Made by a program: the position numbers and the translations under genes. DNA of 64,000 bases from Comamonas sp. B21-038 (GTDB taxonomy: Bacteria; Pseudomonadota; Gammaproteobacteria; Burkholderiales; Burkholderiaceae_C). Shown in pieces: positions 25,165-34,017 of this stretch (positions are counted from its first letter, which is position 1; every line of letters starts with the position of its first letter). The stretch spans positions 4,278,001-4,342,000 of the forward strand of contig NZ_CP092462.1 of the NCBI RefSeq assembly GCF_022387135.1, given 5' to 3'. Under the pieces are notes generated by a model. That model was not told the origin of the DNA, ran no database searches, and worked only from the letters and a program-made list of their open reading frames with translations.

Positions 25165-26442
25165 TTAGCCTCTCAAACGAGCAATTTCTTGCTCCAATGC
25201 AGTGTGCACTTGCTTTGCGCGGGGTGAGAGATCGGCAATGGTGGGGTGATCGGCACTCATCTCGCTGACAGACACAGGTTCGCACAGCAGACCTCTTGAG
25301 ATAGCCTTGTGACGCAAATGCGCATGTAGCCAAGGCAACTGGCTGATGGCTCGGTTTATCCAGTCGCTGAGACGAGGATATTGCAAGACTTTGTCCATCA
25401 TGAAAGTCATAGGCGAAGCAACAAAGGCGCCCATGCCTCGCAACGGCGCTGTCACCTTCCAAGACGCGCTATGGAGCATGGCGTCCCGCGCCGCTTGGGT
25501 CGCAGCCAATTCAGCGTGCAAGGACTGCAGCTCACTACGAAAGGCCGATAACTCACCTCGCAGCAGTTGCAAGTCACGCTGCAATACTCGCACATTGCCT
25601 TGGAACAGCTGAATGTCACCGCGCGTGCTTGCCAACGCTGCCTCTGTGGCAAGACTCTTCAAACGCGTTTCGTGGTGTGCCGCCATTAACTCGTTCTGAC
25701 GCTGGTCGAAGCGATGGGCTAGGCTGGGCAAATCCACGCCCCTTTGCACGTTGAAAATGCTATCGAATGATGCCATGACCTCCGGGGTCGCTGATTTCTG
25801 CGCCACCACCCCATAGTCTGGACTGACATGGTTGAGCACATCCATCAGTGAAATATCAGAGCGCGAGTGTATGTCATCGGGCTCTTGCAATCTCAGCGTA
25901 CTCACACGCGCAAAACCGTGGTGGCTGGGTAGAAATTCCAGCAGCAGCGGAGGGATGGGGCGTTGGTGCGTCGGATCCAGATAGAAATTGGCCGTCCCTA
26001 CCACAACATTTTCAGGATTAGGGGTTTCAAGGATGAGCAAACCTCCTGGCTTAAGAACGCGCAGTGCCTCTCCAACCAGTTTATCGAGCAATTCAAAAGG
26101 AATATGTTCAGCAACATGAAACCCCGACACGACGGCCAATGACGAGTCAGGCTGCGCACTCAGGTAATCGATGGCATCGCTTTGAGTGACCGACAAGCCG
26201 CGCTCAATGCATGCCTGTAGCATGCCCTCATCCAGATCTACCCCACGGGCTTCAAAGCCATGTGATTGAGAAAGCTGCAGCCATTCGCCTCGACCGCATC
26301 CAAGGTCTAGCACCCTGGCGGGTGTATACAAAGCCAGCAGCGGACTAATGTATGGAATATATACCTTCAACCGCTCCAGAATGAGTTCGCGAGAACCCCT
26401 GTGGCGATCTTCGAAGGCGCGGTAAAAATTATCGGAGCTCAT
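25165..26442 (-). CDS. SAM methyltransferase with coiled coil, WbdD-like chain terminator
   Basis: 425 residues from ATG 26442, which overlaps the wzt stop as ATGA. Residues about 40-205 are a class I methyltransferase (VLDLGCGRGEW at 44-54, then VVSGFHVAEHIPFELL and GGLLILETPNPEN). Residues about 244-317 form a long heptad-rich coiled coil, followed by SWKVTAPLRG and a basic amphipathic tail. In E. coli O9a, WbdD caps the O-chain and its coiled coil acts as a ruler for chain length. Here the kinase module of WbdD is absent, so a methyl-only cap is predicted. Location between wzt and the polymerase supports this; the function is inferred. Confidence 0.75.
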   Translation of the reverse strand: MSSDNFYRAFEDRHRGSRELILERLKVYIPYISPLLALYTPARVLDLGCGRGEWLQLSQSHGFEARGVDLDEGMLQACIERGLSVTQSDAIDYLSAQPDSSLAVVSGFHVAEHIPFELLDKLVGEALRVLKPGGLLILETPNPENVVVGTANFYLDPTHQRPIPPLLLEFLPSHHGFARVSTLRLQEPDDIHSRSDISLMDVLNHVSPDYGVVAQKSATPEVMASFDSIFNVQRGVDLPSLAHRFDQRQNELMAAHHETRLKSLATEAALASTRGDIQLFQGNVRVLQRDLQLLRGELSAFRSELQSLHAELAATQAARDAMLHSASWKVTAPLRGMGAFVASPMTFMMDKVLQYPRLSDWINRAISQLPWLHAHLRHKAISRGLLCEPVSVSEMSADHPTIADLSPRAKQVHTALEQEIARLRG

Positions 26443-27656
26443 GCAATACACTTTGCTTCTGGAGGTATCCAGCAATTACCCTCGAATGGAGTCCGATTGA
26501 TATTCAGCACATTGAACACTAGTGCAAGATCACGCCATTCATAGTTGGCGGCCAAATGGGTGTCTGACTTATGCAAGGCGGTTGCAATGGAATATGATCC
26601 AGGGCCAAGATTTGCGGGAAATGTGAACTGCACACGAACACAGCCATCTCTCACATGGGCATCCAAATTTAAACCCAGGTGGTACGTGTTGGTACCAAAG
26701 ATAGTTTGACCAAGCCGGTCTTTGATGGAGTAACCAAGTACGAGGCCCGGAAGGATTGCACCCAACTCAATATCTATCTGCAGATGAACTTGCTGGCCAA
26801 CGTTGATGATTTCAACGGCTTCTCCTGCCTCATTGACCAAGGCAATATTCTTGACCTTCGCTTCACCTGTACCTGATGTGGTTTGGCTTCTCCCATCAGC
26901 CAACTGGACGACCTGCACAGTTTGGTTCTCACGCTCAGCTATCAATGCATTGTAAAAATCCATCACCGCCTCGGGATTGTCGTCCTTCACGACAACGCCT
27001 CGTTCGAGCAGCAAGGCTCGGCTGCATAAACCCTGTATAGCTGCACGGTCGTGCGACACAATCAACAGTGCACTGCCCTGGTCCCGAAACGCGCGGATAC
27101 GGTCAAAGCTCTTGTGCTGAAAATAGGCATCCCCTACCGAGAGGGCTTCATCCACAATCAGCAAATCTGGACGCACAGCCGTCGCCACACTGAACGCCAG
27201 CCGCATCTGCATGCCGCTGGAGTAGAGGCGGACAGGCCGGTCAATGTATTCACCAATTTCTGCAAATGCCTCAATCGCAGGCATGTGCTCGTCGATCTCA
27301 GCCTGGCTCAGGCCTAGTAACTGGCCAGCCATGAAGACATTCTGCCGCCCCGTGAAATCCGGGTGGAAACCCATGCCAAGCTCAAGCAGCGCAGCCACGC
27401 GGCCACTGCGCTGCACCCCACCAGTGGTGGGCTGGGTGGTGCCAGTGATGATCTTGAGAAGCGTGCTTTTGCCGGCACCATTGACGCCGATAATGCCAAC
27501 GGCTTCGCCAGGTTTGACGCTGAAGTCAATATCTTTCAGAACCCAGGTTTTCTCATGGGTGGTTCGGCCTGACGCCCACTCCCATGCACGTACCCATTTA
27601 TTGGGGTAGCGCTTATAGGCCTTGCCCACATGGCTGACAGTCAAGACATTCGTCAT
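26439..27656 (-). CDS. wzt: O-polysaccharide ABC exporter ATPase Wzt with C-terminal binding domain
   Basis: 405 residues. The ABC domain covers about 5-245, with Walker A GVNGAGKST at 57-65, signature YSSGMQMRLAFS, Walker B LLIVDEAL and switch IVSHD. Residues about 265-405 are the extra beta-sandwich domain found in Wzt proteins that recognise a modified O-chain end (GYSIKDRLGQTIFGTNTY). Such a domain is used when a cap, such as methyl, signals export, which fits the adjacent methyltransferase. ATG 27656 overlaps the end of the second wzm frame as ATGA, so wzt translation may depend on ribosomes that reach that frame. Confidence 0.92.
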   Translation of the reverse strand: MTNVLTVSHVGKAYKRYPNKWVRAWEWASGRTTHEKTWVLKDIDFSVKPGEAVGIIGVNGAGKSTLLKIITGTTQPTTGGVQRSGRVAALLELGMGFHPDFTGRQNVFMAGQLLGLSQAEIDEHMPAIEAFAEIGEYIDRPVRLYSSGMQMRLAFSVATAVRPDLLIVDEALSVGDAYFQHKSFDRIRAFRDQGSALLIVSHDRAAIQGLCSRALLLERGVVVKDDNPEAVMDFYNALIAERENQTVQVVQLADGRSQTTSGTGEAKVKNIALVNEAGEAVEIINVGQQVHLQIDIELGAILPGLVLGYSIKDRLGQTIFGTNTYHLGLNLDAHVRDGCVRVQFTFPANLGPGSYSIATALHKSDTHLAANYEWRDLALVFNVLNINRTPFEGNCWIPPEAKCIA

Positions 27657-28461
27657 AGTTCATCTACCAGCTCACCCACGCGAGCACTGAAAAACCACGC
27701 AGCCAAGGCCAGCAGCCCCAAGGAAATCAGCAAGAGATTGAGCAATGGTGCCCAAGTAGGCCAATTTTGGGTCAGGAATATTTGCTGGTAGTTCTGCACC
27801 AGGGGCGTCATGGGGTTCATTTGCATGATGGGGCGCGCCTTTTCTGGCAAGGCCCCCAACGTGTAGACGATGGGCGTCAGCCAGAACCAGAACTGCAACA
27901 CCACACCAGTGAGCTGCCCCACGTCTCTAAAAAAACGTTCAGAGTCCCCAGCAATACGCCAAGACCAACCGCAAAACAGGTTTGCAACAACAGCAGTGGC
28001 AGCATGGCCAGCAAGGGCAGTCCTGGCCAATGGCCTATCAATGCCAGAAAGACCAGATAGATAGCCATCACGATGGCAAAGTTAAGGAAGGCCGAGACCA
28101 CCACAATAATCGGTAGGCAAACACGAGGAAAGTTCGACTTTTTGATGAGATTGCCGTTGTCGATGAACACCCCGTTCAGCCGCGACACCACCTCAGAGAA
28201 GAAATTCCAGCTGATGACCCCCGCACACAGATAGATGGGGAATGCAAAAGGGGTCTTTTCATAACCAGGCAAGGTGGGACGCATCAGTTGGCCCATCACC
28301 AAGGTGTAGATCAGGATCATGGCCAAGGGATTGGCCACTGCCCAGAACGCGCCAAACAGTGACTCGCGGTACTTGCCATGGAACTCGCGCATGACGCTGC
28401 TCCAAACAAAGCCCCGGTACGCCCACAACGAGCGCATCATCGTGAAACCCGGCAAACTCAT
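27653..28461 (-). CDS. wzm: O-polysaccharide ABC exporter permease Wzm, interrupted by a -1 frameshift
   Basis: The permease is encoded in two overlapping frames. Frame one runs from ATG 28461 (ATGA overlap with manC) and stops at 27877 after 17 unrelated residues. Frame two covers 27928-27653 and carries the rest (FFRDVGQLTGVVLQFWFWL to the end). Joining them at T_TTT_TTA (27934-27928) gives 269 residues with about six membrane helices, the normal length and content for Wzm. Zero-frame reading yields a 194-residue product lacking the last two helices. Wzm and Wzt move the finished undecaprenyl-linked polysaccharide across the inner membrane. Phase variation in the T7 tract, programmed frameshifting or a sequencing error are all open. 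Confidence 0.85.
27928..27934 (-). other. T_TTT_TTA slippery heptamer in wzm
   Basis: On the minus strand codons GTT TTT TTA place T TTT TTA exactly in the X_XXY_YYZ register. A -1 shift continues with AGA GAC GTG (RDV), the conserved permease sequence. The run of seven T is 27935-27929. A weak Shine-Dalgarno-like GGGGA (27949-27945) ends 10 bases upstream, the spacing that stimulates -1 shifting in dnaX. No obvious strong downstream hairpin was found by eye. Confidence 0.7.
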
Positions 28462-29918
28462 TTGCCACTCACAGTGTCTGGCGCGCGTCCGTAGGTGTCT
28501 TCAAAACGCACGATGTCGTCCTCACCCAGATAGCTACCCGACTGCACCTCGATAATCTCCAGCGGCACCTTGCCAGGGTTGGCCAGGCGGTGGACATGGC
28601 CCAGCGGAATAAACGTGGATTCGTTTTCACCGAGCAGGAAGATCTGATCCCCGTTCGTTACTTCGGCTGTTCCCTTGACCACAATCCAGTGCTCGGCACG
28701 GTGGTGGTGCATCTGCAGGCTCAGCTGTGCACCCGGATTGACGACGATGCGCTTGACCTGGAAGCGGCTGCCGCTGTCGATGCTGTCGTACCAACCCCAT
28801 GGGCGGTGCACCTTGCGGTGGGCTGAGGCCATGCTGCGGTTCTGGGCCTTGAGCTGGGCCACCACTTTCTTCACATCCTGGGTGCGCGATTTGTCGGCCA
28901 CGAGGACCGCATCGGCCGTTTCCACCACCACCACGTTGTCCAGGCCTACCGCTGCGATCAAGCGGCTTTCCGAGAACAGCAGGCTGTTTCTGGTATCAAT
29001 GGCCAGGGTTTCGCCAGTGCCGGCATTGCCTTGTCCGTCACGTGGCAGCACATCCCACAGGGCATCCCAGGCACCCAGATCAGACCAGCCGGCATCGAGC
29101 GGCACCACGCGTGCAGGCACGCCCAACTCAGGGCGAACCGGCAATTTCTCCATCACTGCGTAGTCGATGGAATCTGCGGGGCAGGCGCCAAACAGCTCGC
29201 CATGGGGGCGGATAAAGTCCATATCCCGGCTGCTCTGCGCCATGGCCTGCTCACAGGCTTGCAGCATCGCAGGCTGCAGGGCGGCCATGGCCTTGAGCCA
29301 CTGGTCGGCACGCACCATGAACAAACCACTGTTCCACAGGTACTGACCGCTGCGCAGATACTGCTCAGCGACCTCCAGCGAAGGTTTTTCTGCGAAGCTC
29401 TCGATCGCAAACGCGCCGTGGCTATCAGCAGCGCCCTTTTGGATATAGCCATAGCCCGTCTCGGGGCGGTCGGCCACAATGCCAAAGGTGACCATCGCGC
29501 CTTCGCTGGCCAGCGGCCAGGCCGCTTCCACAGCACGGTGCAATTGCTCGGGGCGCGTCATCACATGGTCGGCAGGCATGGCCAGCAATACCGCATCGGC
29601 TTCAGCCGCCAAGGCGGCCAAGGTCAGCGCGGGGGCGGTGTTTCTACCCGCGGGCTCCAGCACCAGCTTGGCATCGGCAATGCCTTGTTCCTGCAGTTGC
29701 TGCGCGGCCAAAAAACGGTGGTCCGCATTGCAGACCAGCACGGGGCTGGTTTGCGCGATGCTGGGGTGTACGCCATGCAGGCGCACCGCCGTGTTCTGCA
29801 GCATGGACTGGCCATCGTCCTGCAAGCTCAAAAATTGCTTGGGATAGTGCTCGCGCGACAAAGGCCACAGGCGGGTTCCACTGCCACCACACAGAATGAC
29901 GGGCGTTAGTTTTGGCAT
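28458..29918 (-). CDS. manC: Mannose-1-phosphate guanylyltransferase / mannose-6-phosphate isomerase
   Basis: 486 residues from ATG 29918; a TTG three codons upstream is a weaker choice. The N-terminal nucleotidyltransferase has the pyrophosphorylase loop CGGSGTRLWPLS at 10-21 and FAEKP near 175. The C-terminal cupin from about 360 is the type II phosphomannose isomerase (RPWGWYDSID, then QLSLQMHHHRAEHW and GHVHRLANPG). The bifunctional enzyme makes mannose-6-phosphate from fructose-6-phosphate and GDP-mannose from mannose-1-phosphate; phosphomannomutase is not in the window. It corresponds to WbpW of the A-band cluster and feeds gmd and rmd. Confidence 0.92.
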   Translation of the reverse strand: MPKLTPVILCGGSGTRLWPLSREHYPKQFLSLQDDGQSMLQNTAVRLHGVHPSIAQTSPVLVCNADHRFLAAQQLQEQGIADAKLVLEPAGRNTAPALTLAALAAEADAVLLAMPADHVMTRPEQLHRAVEAAWPLASEGAMVTFGIVADRPETGYGYIQKGAADSHGAFAIESFAEKPSLEVAEQYLRSGQYLWNSGLFMVRADQWLKAMAALQPAMLQACEQAMAQSSRDMDFIRPHGELFGACPADSIDYAVMEKLPVRPELGVPARVVPLDAGWSDLGAWDALWDVLPRDGQGNAGTGETLAIDTRNSLLFSESRLIAAVGLDNVVVVETADAVLVADKSRTQDVKKVVAQLKAQNRSMASAHRKVHRPWGWYDSIDSGSRFQVKRIVVNPGAQLSLQMHHHRAEHWIVVKGTAEVTNGDQIFLLGENESTFIPLGHVHRLANPGKVPLEIIEVQSGSYLGEDDIVRFEDTYGRAPDTVSGK

Positions 29919-29957
29919 TCGAATCAATCTCGATAAATAAGGAGTTGCAGCGGCGCT

Positions 29958-30311
29958 TTAGCGCTTGTCGTTGGAAACCTGCTGGTTCTTCAGCTGCAGC
30001 AGCGCCAAACTTTGGTTGAGGCGCCGCACCTGCCGCTCGATGCGGGTGTTGACCATGTCCGCATGCAACGCCTTGATGAACAAGACGCCAACGGCGCAGA
30101 CCAGCAGCAAGGTCGGTGAATAACGGATGCCCAGGCCATCGGCAAAGTGGTCCAGCATGCGCGGCCACACGCCCAGCAGCACGGCCAGCAGCGCGACGGC
30201 CATCCAGAAAAGGCCCAGGCGCAAATACAGCCTGTCACCCCGGATCAGAAACAGAATCACAGCGGCAAAAAGCACGCCCAGGACTGTGGTTGTAATTTGA
30301 TAATTGGCCAT
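29958..30311 (-). CDS. DUF2304 small membrane protein
   Basis: 117 residues with three hydrophobic helices (ILFLIRGDRLYLRLGLFWMA and TLLLVCAVGVLFIKALHAD are characteristic) and a charged C-terminal tail (RIERQVRRLNQSLALLQ). This fits DUF2304, a family usually next to polyprenyl-phosphate glycosyltransferases of the DPM1-like GT2 type. It is the first gene of the O-polysaccharide operon, 39 bases before manC. A matching GT2 enzyme lies at 36352-37347, outside the operon. It may help lipid-linked sugar transfer; the function is not established. Confidence 0.75.
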   Translation of the reverse strand: MANYQITTTVLGVLFAAVILFLIRGDRLYLRLGLFWMAVALLAVLLGVWPRMLDHFADGLGIRYSPTLLLVCAVGVLFIKALHADMVNTRIERQVRRLNQSLALLQLKNQQVSNDKR

Positions 30312-30419
30312 TCCAACCTTGATTCACAGGGACATGGCACAAGGCCAAGATAAGGCCAAAGCGAAGCATGTCCCTTTGCGGCGTGTTTACTGCCAGAAAC
30401 AGAAAATTCTTTTACCCCG

Positions 30420-30438
30420 TTCAAATAGCTTATTTGAA
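30420..30438. promoter_or_regulatory. Palindrome in the O-polysaccharide / dinG divergent promoter region
   Basis: TTCAAATA (30420-30427) and TATTTGAA (30431-30438) form a perfect 8-bp inverted repeat around GCT. It sits in the 290-base gap between the DUF2304-led operon and dinG, about 110 bases before the DUF2304 start. No JUMPstart/ops element for RfaH was found nearby. Confidence 0.4.
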
Positions 30439-30616
30439 CAGCCGCATGATTCTACTGTGCATGGCCGCAACGGATTGCTGCCAAATGTCACTACAAGCCC
30501 TTTACACAGTGGACAAACACCTCCACCTTCCCCTGACTGCCACCTGGGTTTCGGTGACTACCGCATAAAACCCCAGTACCTGCCGCCACGGCCAATCCAT
30601 GCCACACTTCCCGCCT

Positions 30617-32797
30617 ATGTCTAATTCCGAATGGGCCCGCAACGCTGTTTCTGCCTTCGATCGCATGGTCAATGTCGAGGGCGGCTTTCGCTCGCGCCCC
30701 GGCCAGCGGCTGATGGCCGAAAAAGTAGCGGAGACCTTTGCTGCAGCGCAGCTGGGTAAGCTCGAAGAAGACGAGGAGCCGCAACGCGCCATTGCGGTGA
30801 TCCAGGCCGGCACGGGGGTCGGCAAATCGCTGGCCTATGCGGTGCCGGCGATTGCGATGGCGCTGGAGCGCGGCACCCGGGTGCTGATCTCGACGGCCAC
30901 CGTGGCGCTGCAGGAGCAGCTGGTGAACAAGGATTTGCCGGCACTGGCCCAGCAGATGGACCAGCCTTTCAAATACGCGCTGGCCAAGGGCCGGGGCCGC
31001 TATGTCTGCAAGCTCAAGCTGGAGCGCCTGGCCAGTGTGGCCCAGGGCGATGGCACGGACGGCGGCGAGCCCATCGACCACGATTTCTTTCCTGAAGAAG
31101 CCGCGCAGGCACGCCAATCGCAACGCAGCCCGCAAGAGAATGCCGCGCGCCTGCAGTTCTACACCAGCATGGCCGATGCGCTGACCACGCGGGGCTGGGA
31201 TGGCGACCGCGACAGCCTGGATACCCCGCCCGAGCCCGAGGTCTGGAGCCCGGTCGCTGCCGAAGGCAGTTCCTGCACCGGCAAGCACTGCCCGGTGTTT
31301 GGCAGCTGCACCTATTACGAAAAGCGCAAGGACCTGGTCCAGGCCCAGGTGCTGGTGGCCAACCATGATCTGCTGCTGTCCACCTTGGGCGCACGCCTGC
31401 TGCCCGAGCTGGACAACTGCCTGCTGATCCTCGACGAGGCCCACCACCTCCCCGGCACCGCGCTGTCGCAGTTTGCCTGTGAGATGAACCTGAGCCAGCT
31501 GACCTGGATCGACAAGCTCGCCAGCCGCGCGCAGCGCGTAGGCGGGTTGGTGGAGGTCAGCGAGATTGCCGACATCCCGCGCCATTCCGCCCAACTGCGC
31601 CAGCATTTGCAGGATTGCGCAAGGCTGCTGATGGACGAGTATGGCGAAGGCATGCGCCAGCAGCTGCAATCGGGCGGCCGGGGCCCTGCCCGCGTGCGCC
31701 TGCCGCGTGGCGAGCTGCCCCCTGCGCTGGTCGAGCCGCTGGCCCAGGCCGCGCACCACGCCAGCGCCTTTCTGGATGTGCTGCAGGCCATCTCCAAGGC
31801 CTTGCGCTCGCAGATGCGCGACCGGCCCGATGAGGCCAAGCGCCTGTCCACCCTGTATGCCCAGGTAGGCAGCCTGGCCCCGCGCCTGGAAGCCGTGCAC
31901 GACACCACCCAGCTGCTGCTGCAGGATGCGCCCCAGGGCAGCGTGCCGGCAGCCAAGTGGTTCACCTTGGACGTCGTGGGCGATTTTGTCGCCATCAAGG
32001 CCTATGCCAGCCCGGTGATCCCCGGCTCCACCCTGCGCCACCATCTCTGGAGCCAGGTGCGCGGCGCCGTGCTCACGTCGGCCACGCTCACCAGCGGCGG
32101 CCAGTTCGATTTCTTCTTGCGCGAATCGGGCCTGTACAACGATACGGCCGTCTCCACCCTGGAAGTCGCCAGCCCCTTCAACTACGCCGAGCAAGGCAGC
32201 CTGGTCGTCACCGAGACCCAGGCCGACCCGCGCACGCCCCAGCAGTTCACCAGCGAGATGGTGGATGCGCTGCTCGAAGACCTGGCCCAGGTGCAATCAG
32301 GCGGCCTGGTGCTGTTCACCTCGCGCGAGCAGATGCGCCTGGCGGTCGATGCGCTGCCCACCGCGATGCGCCAGCACGTGCTGGTGCAAAACACCTTGCC
32401 GCGCAGCCAGCTGCTGCACCAGCACCGCGAGCGCGTGGCCGCCGGCCTGCCCAGCATCATCTTTGGCATGCAAAGCTTTGGCGAGGGGCTGGACCTGCCT
32501 GGCGCGCTGTGCGAATCGCTGTTCATCACCAAGCTGCCGTTTGCGCCGCCCGATGACCCCGTCGACGAGGCCCGCGCCGAGTGGCTGAAGAACTCGGGCC
32601 GCGATCCGTTCAGCGAGATCGTGGTGCCCGCCACCGCCATCCGCCTGGCCCAGTGGGTGGGCCGCGCGATCCGCACCGAGGTGGACCAGGCCCATGTCTA
32701 CTGCTACGACAAGCGCCTGGTGCGTACCGGCTATGGCCAGCGGCTTCTGGCCAGCCTGCCGCCCTTTACCCTGCACCGGCGCATGGCCAACGCCTAA
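30617..32797 (+). CDS. dinG: ATP-dependent DNA helicase, DinG/XPD type
   Basis: 726 residues from ATG 30617; ATG 30599 in frame is equally possible, as neither has a good ribosome site. The superfamily 2 helicase has Walker A QAGTGVGKS near 70, LISTATVALQEQL near 93 and the DEAH box ILDEAHHLPG near 272. Four cysteines typical of the 4Fe-4S cluster are present: one in RYVCK near 132, three in CTGKHCPVFGSC near 220. Motif VI is QWVGRAIR near 680. It unwinds DNA 5' to 3', including R-loops and forked structures, in repair and replication. It converges on the pirin gene with a four-base overlap. Confidence 0.9.
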   Translation: MSNSEWARNAVSAFDRMVNVEGGFRSRPGQRLMAEKVAETFAAAQLGKLEEDEEPQRAIAVIQAGTGVGKSLAYAVPAIAMALERGTRVLISTATVALQEQLVNKDLPALAQQMDQPFKYALAKGRGRYVCKLKLERLASVAQGDGTDGGEPIDHDFFPEEAAQARQSQRSPQENAARLQFYTSMADALTTRGWDGDRDSLDTPPEPEVWSPVAAEGSSCTGKHCPVFGSCTYYEKRKDLVQAQVLVANHDLLLSTLGARLLPELDNCLLILDEAHHLPGTALSQFACEMNLSQLTWIDKLASRAQRVGGLVEVSEIADIPRHSAQLRQHLQDCARLLMDEYGEGMRQQLQSGGRGPARVRLPRGELPPALVEPLAQAAHHASAFLDVLQAISKALRSQMRDRPDEAKRLSTLYAQVGSLAPRLEAVHDTTQLLLQDAPQGSVPAAKWFTLDVVGDFVAIKAYASPVIPGSTLRHHLWSQVRGAVLTSATLTSGGQFDFFLRESGLYNDTAVSTLEVASPFNYAEQGSLVVTETQADPRTPQQFTSEMVDALLEDLAQVQSGGLVLFTSREQMRLAVDALPTAMRQHVLVQNTLPRSQLLHQHRERVAAGLPSIIFGMQSFGEGLDLPGALCESLFITKLPFAPPDDPVDEARAEWLKNSGRDPFSEIVVPATAIRLAQWVGRAIRTEVDQAHVYCYDKRLVRTGYGQRLLASLPPFTLHRRMANA

Positions 32798-33705
32798 CCC
32801 TGCTTGGCAGGTGCCTCGCCCGGGCTGCGCAAATGCACGCCCTCCAGCGAAGGGGGCACCAGCGCTGGCAAGGGCGAGGCGACGGGCGCCCCGAAGCCTT
32901 CGCCGTTCTGCCAGTCGCGCAAAAAGCCTTCGATCTCTTCCTGGCTCTGGCCGACAAAGTTCCACCAGATCATCACGCCGCCTTCATAGGGCGTGCCGCC
33001 CAGCAGAATGCAGCGGCTGCCGGCGCCGCATTGCAGATCCAGGCTCGTCTGCCCATCGGGCAGGTAGACCAGCTCATTGCCGGGGGCCGGCTCGCCATTG
33101 ACCTGCAGATCGCCGTACAGGCAGAGCACCGCATACTCAAAATCGGGCCGCAGTGCCAAGGTAGCGCTCGTGGCCTGCGCCGCCTCCATATCGACGGCCA
33201 CCAGCGGGCTGTGCACCTCGGTCGGCGCCTGCTGGCCCAGCCAGTCACCGGCCAGCACCGTCATCTGGATGCCCTGCTGCTGCAGCCGGGGCAACTGCGG
33301 GTAATGCTGGAAGCGCGGCGGCATAAAGCGCTGGTCCTTGGGCAGCGCAATCCACAGCTGCACCGCATGAAAGTCCGGCTTGCCCAGGCTCTCTTCCGAA
33401 TGCGCAATGCCCTTGCCAGCGGTCATCAGGTTGACCTGGCCGGGGCGAATCGGCTGCTCGCTGCCCAGACTGTCGCGGTGCAGGATCTCGCCCTCGATCA
33501 TCCAGGTGAAGGTCTGCAGACAGGTGTGCGGGTGCGGCCCCACCTGCATGCCGGGCCCGCTCTCAAAGTGCGAAGGGCCCGCGTGGTCCAGAAAACACCA
33601 GGCGCCCACCATGCGCCGCCCGCGCTGCGGCAGTGCACGCAACACCGGAACACCACCTACATCGGCCACCCGTCCAGGGTAGTGACGCAATGCCTTGTTA
33701 TCCAT
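32794..33705 (-). CDS. Pirin family protein
   Basis: 303 residues, two cupin domains. The start has a strong AGGAGATGGAAG site. The N-terminal cupin carries the pirin metal ligands: two histidines in GPHPHTCLQTFTWM near residue 57 and His/Glu in GIAHSEE near 100. The C-terminal cupin holds MIWWNFVGQSQEEIE, a family hallmark. Pirins bind Fe or other metals; some act as quercetin dioxygenases and others as regulatory or stress proteins. No neighbour points to a substrate. It overlaps the dinG end on the other strand. Confidence 0.88.
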   Translation of the reverse strand: MDNKALRHYPGRVADVGGVPVLRALPQRGRRMVGAWCFLDHAGPSHFESGPGMQVGPHPHTCLQTFTWMIEGEILHRDSLGSEQPIRPGQVNLMTAGKGIAHSEESLGKPDFHAVQLWIALPKDQRFMPPRFQHYPQLPRLQQQGIQMTVLAGDWLGQQAPTEVHSPLVAVDMEAAQATSATLALRPDFEYAVLCLYGDLQVNGEPAPGNELVYLPDGQTSLDLQCGAGSRCILLGGTPYEGGVMIWWNFVGQSQEEIEGFLRDWQNGEGFGAPVASPLPALVPPSLEGVHLRSPGEAPAKQG

Positions 33706-33956
33706 CTTCCATCTCCTTGATCAGCGCCTGCTGCCGGCTCGCGCAGATTCCGCCGAAACACGCCTACACATGATTGCCTTGGCAGTATGGTACAAACAAG
33801 TGGTGAGGCAGTTGTGACCAGAGAGGGCATGGCTGCCACATTCAACGTGTTAGCGCCAAGATTGCGTGGCGCGACGACAGGCTCTCAGAGATTCGCTCTG
33901 GCAGCCGGTGTAACTCTCAGATTTGCCAGGTCGTGCTGGCGGTTTTCATCATTGCG

Positions 33957-33980
33957 GCTTTGCAGCCCCGGCTGCAAAGC
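33957..33980 (+). other. Strong hairpin in the leader of the 80-residue gene
   Basis: GCTTTGCAGCC (33957-33967) and GGCTGCAAAGC (33970-33980) are perfectly complementary, about 25 bases before the GGAAAGGAG ribosome site. No T-tract follows. The rest of 33706-34017 (about 310 bases) holds no gene that I can support; it must carry the promoter and a leader. Confidence 0.5.
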
Positions 33981-34017
33981 TGGAATTCGGTGCCCCCTCA
34001 TGGAAAGGAGACAACCA

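Noticed and set aside
30312-30598. Search for a JUMPstart/ops element ahead of the O-polysaccharide operon
   Set aside because: No match to the GGCGGTAG core was seen, so RfaH control is not claimed.
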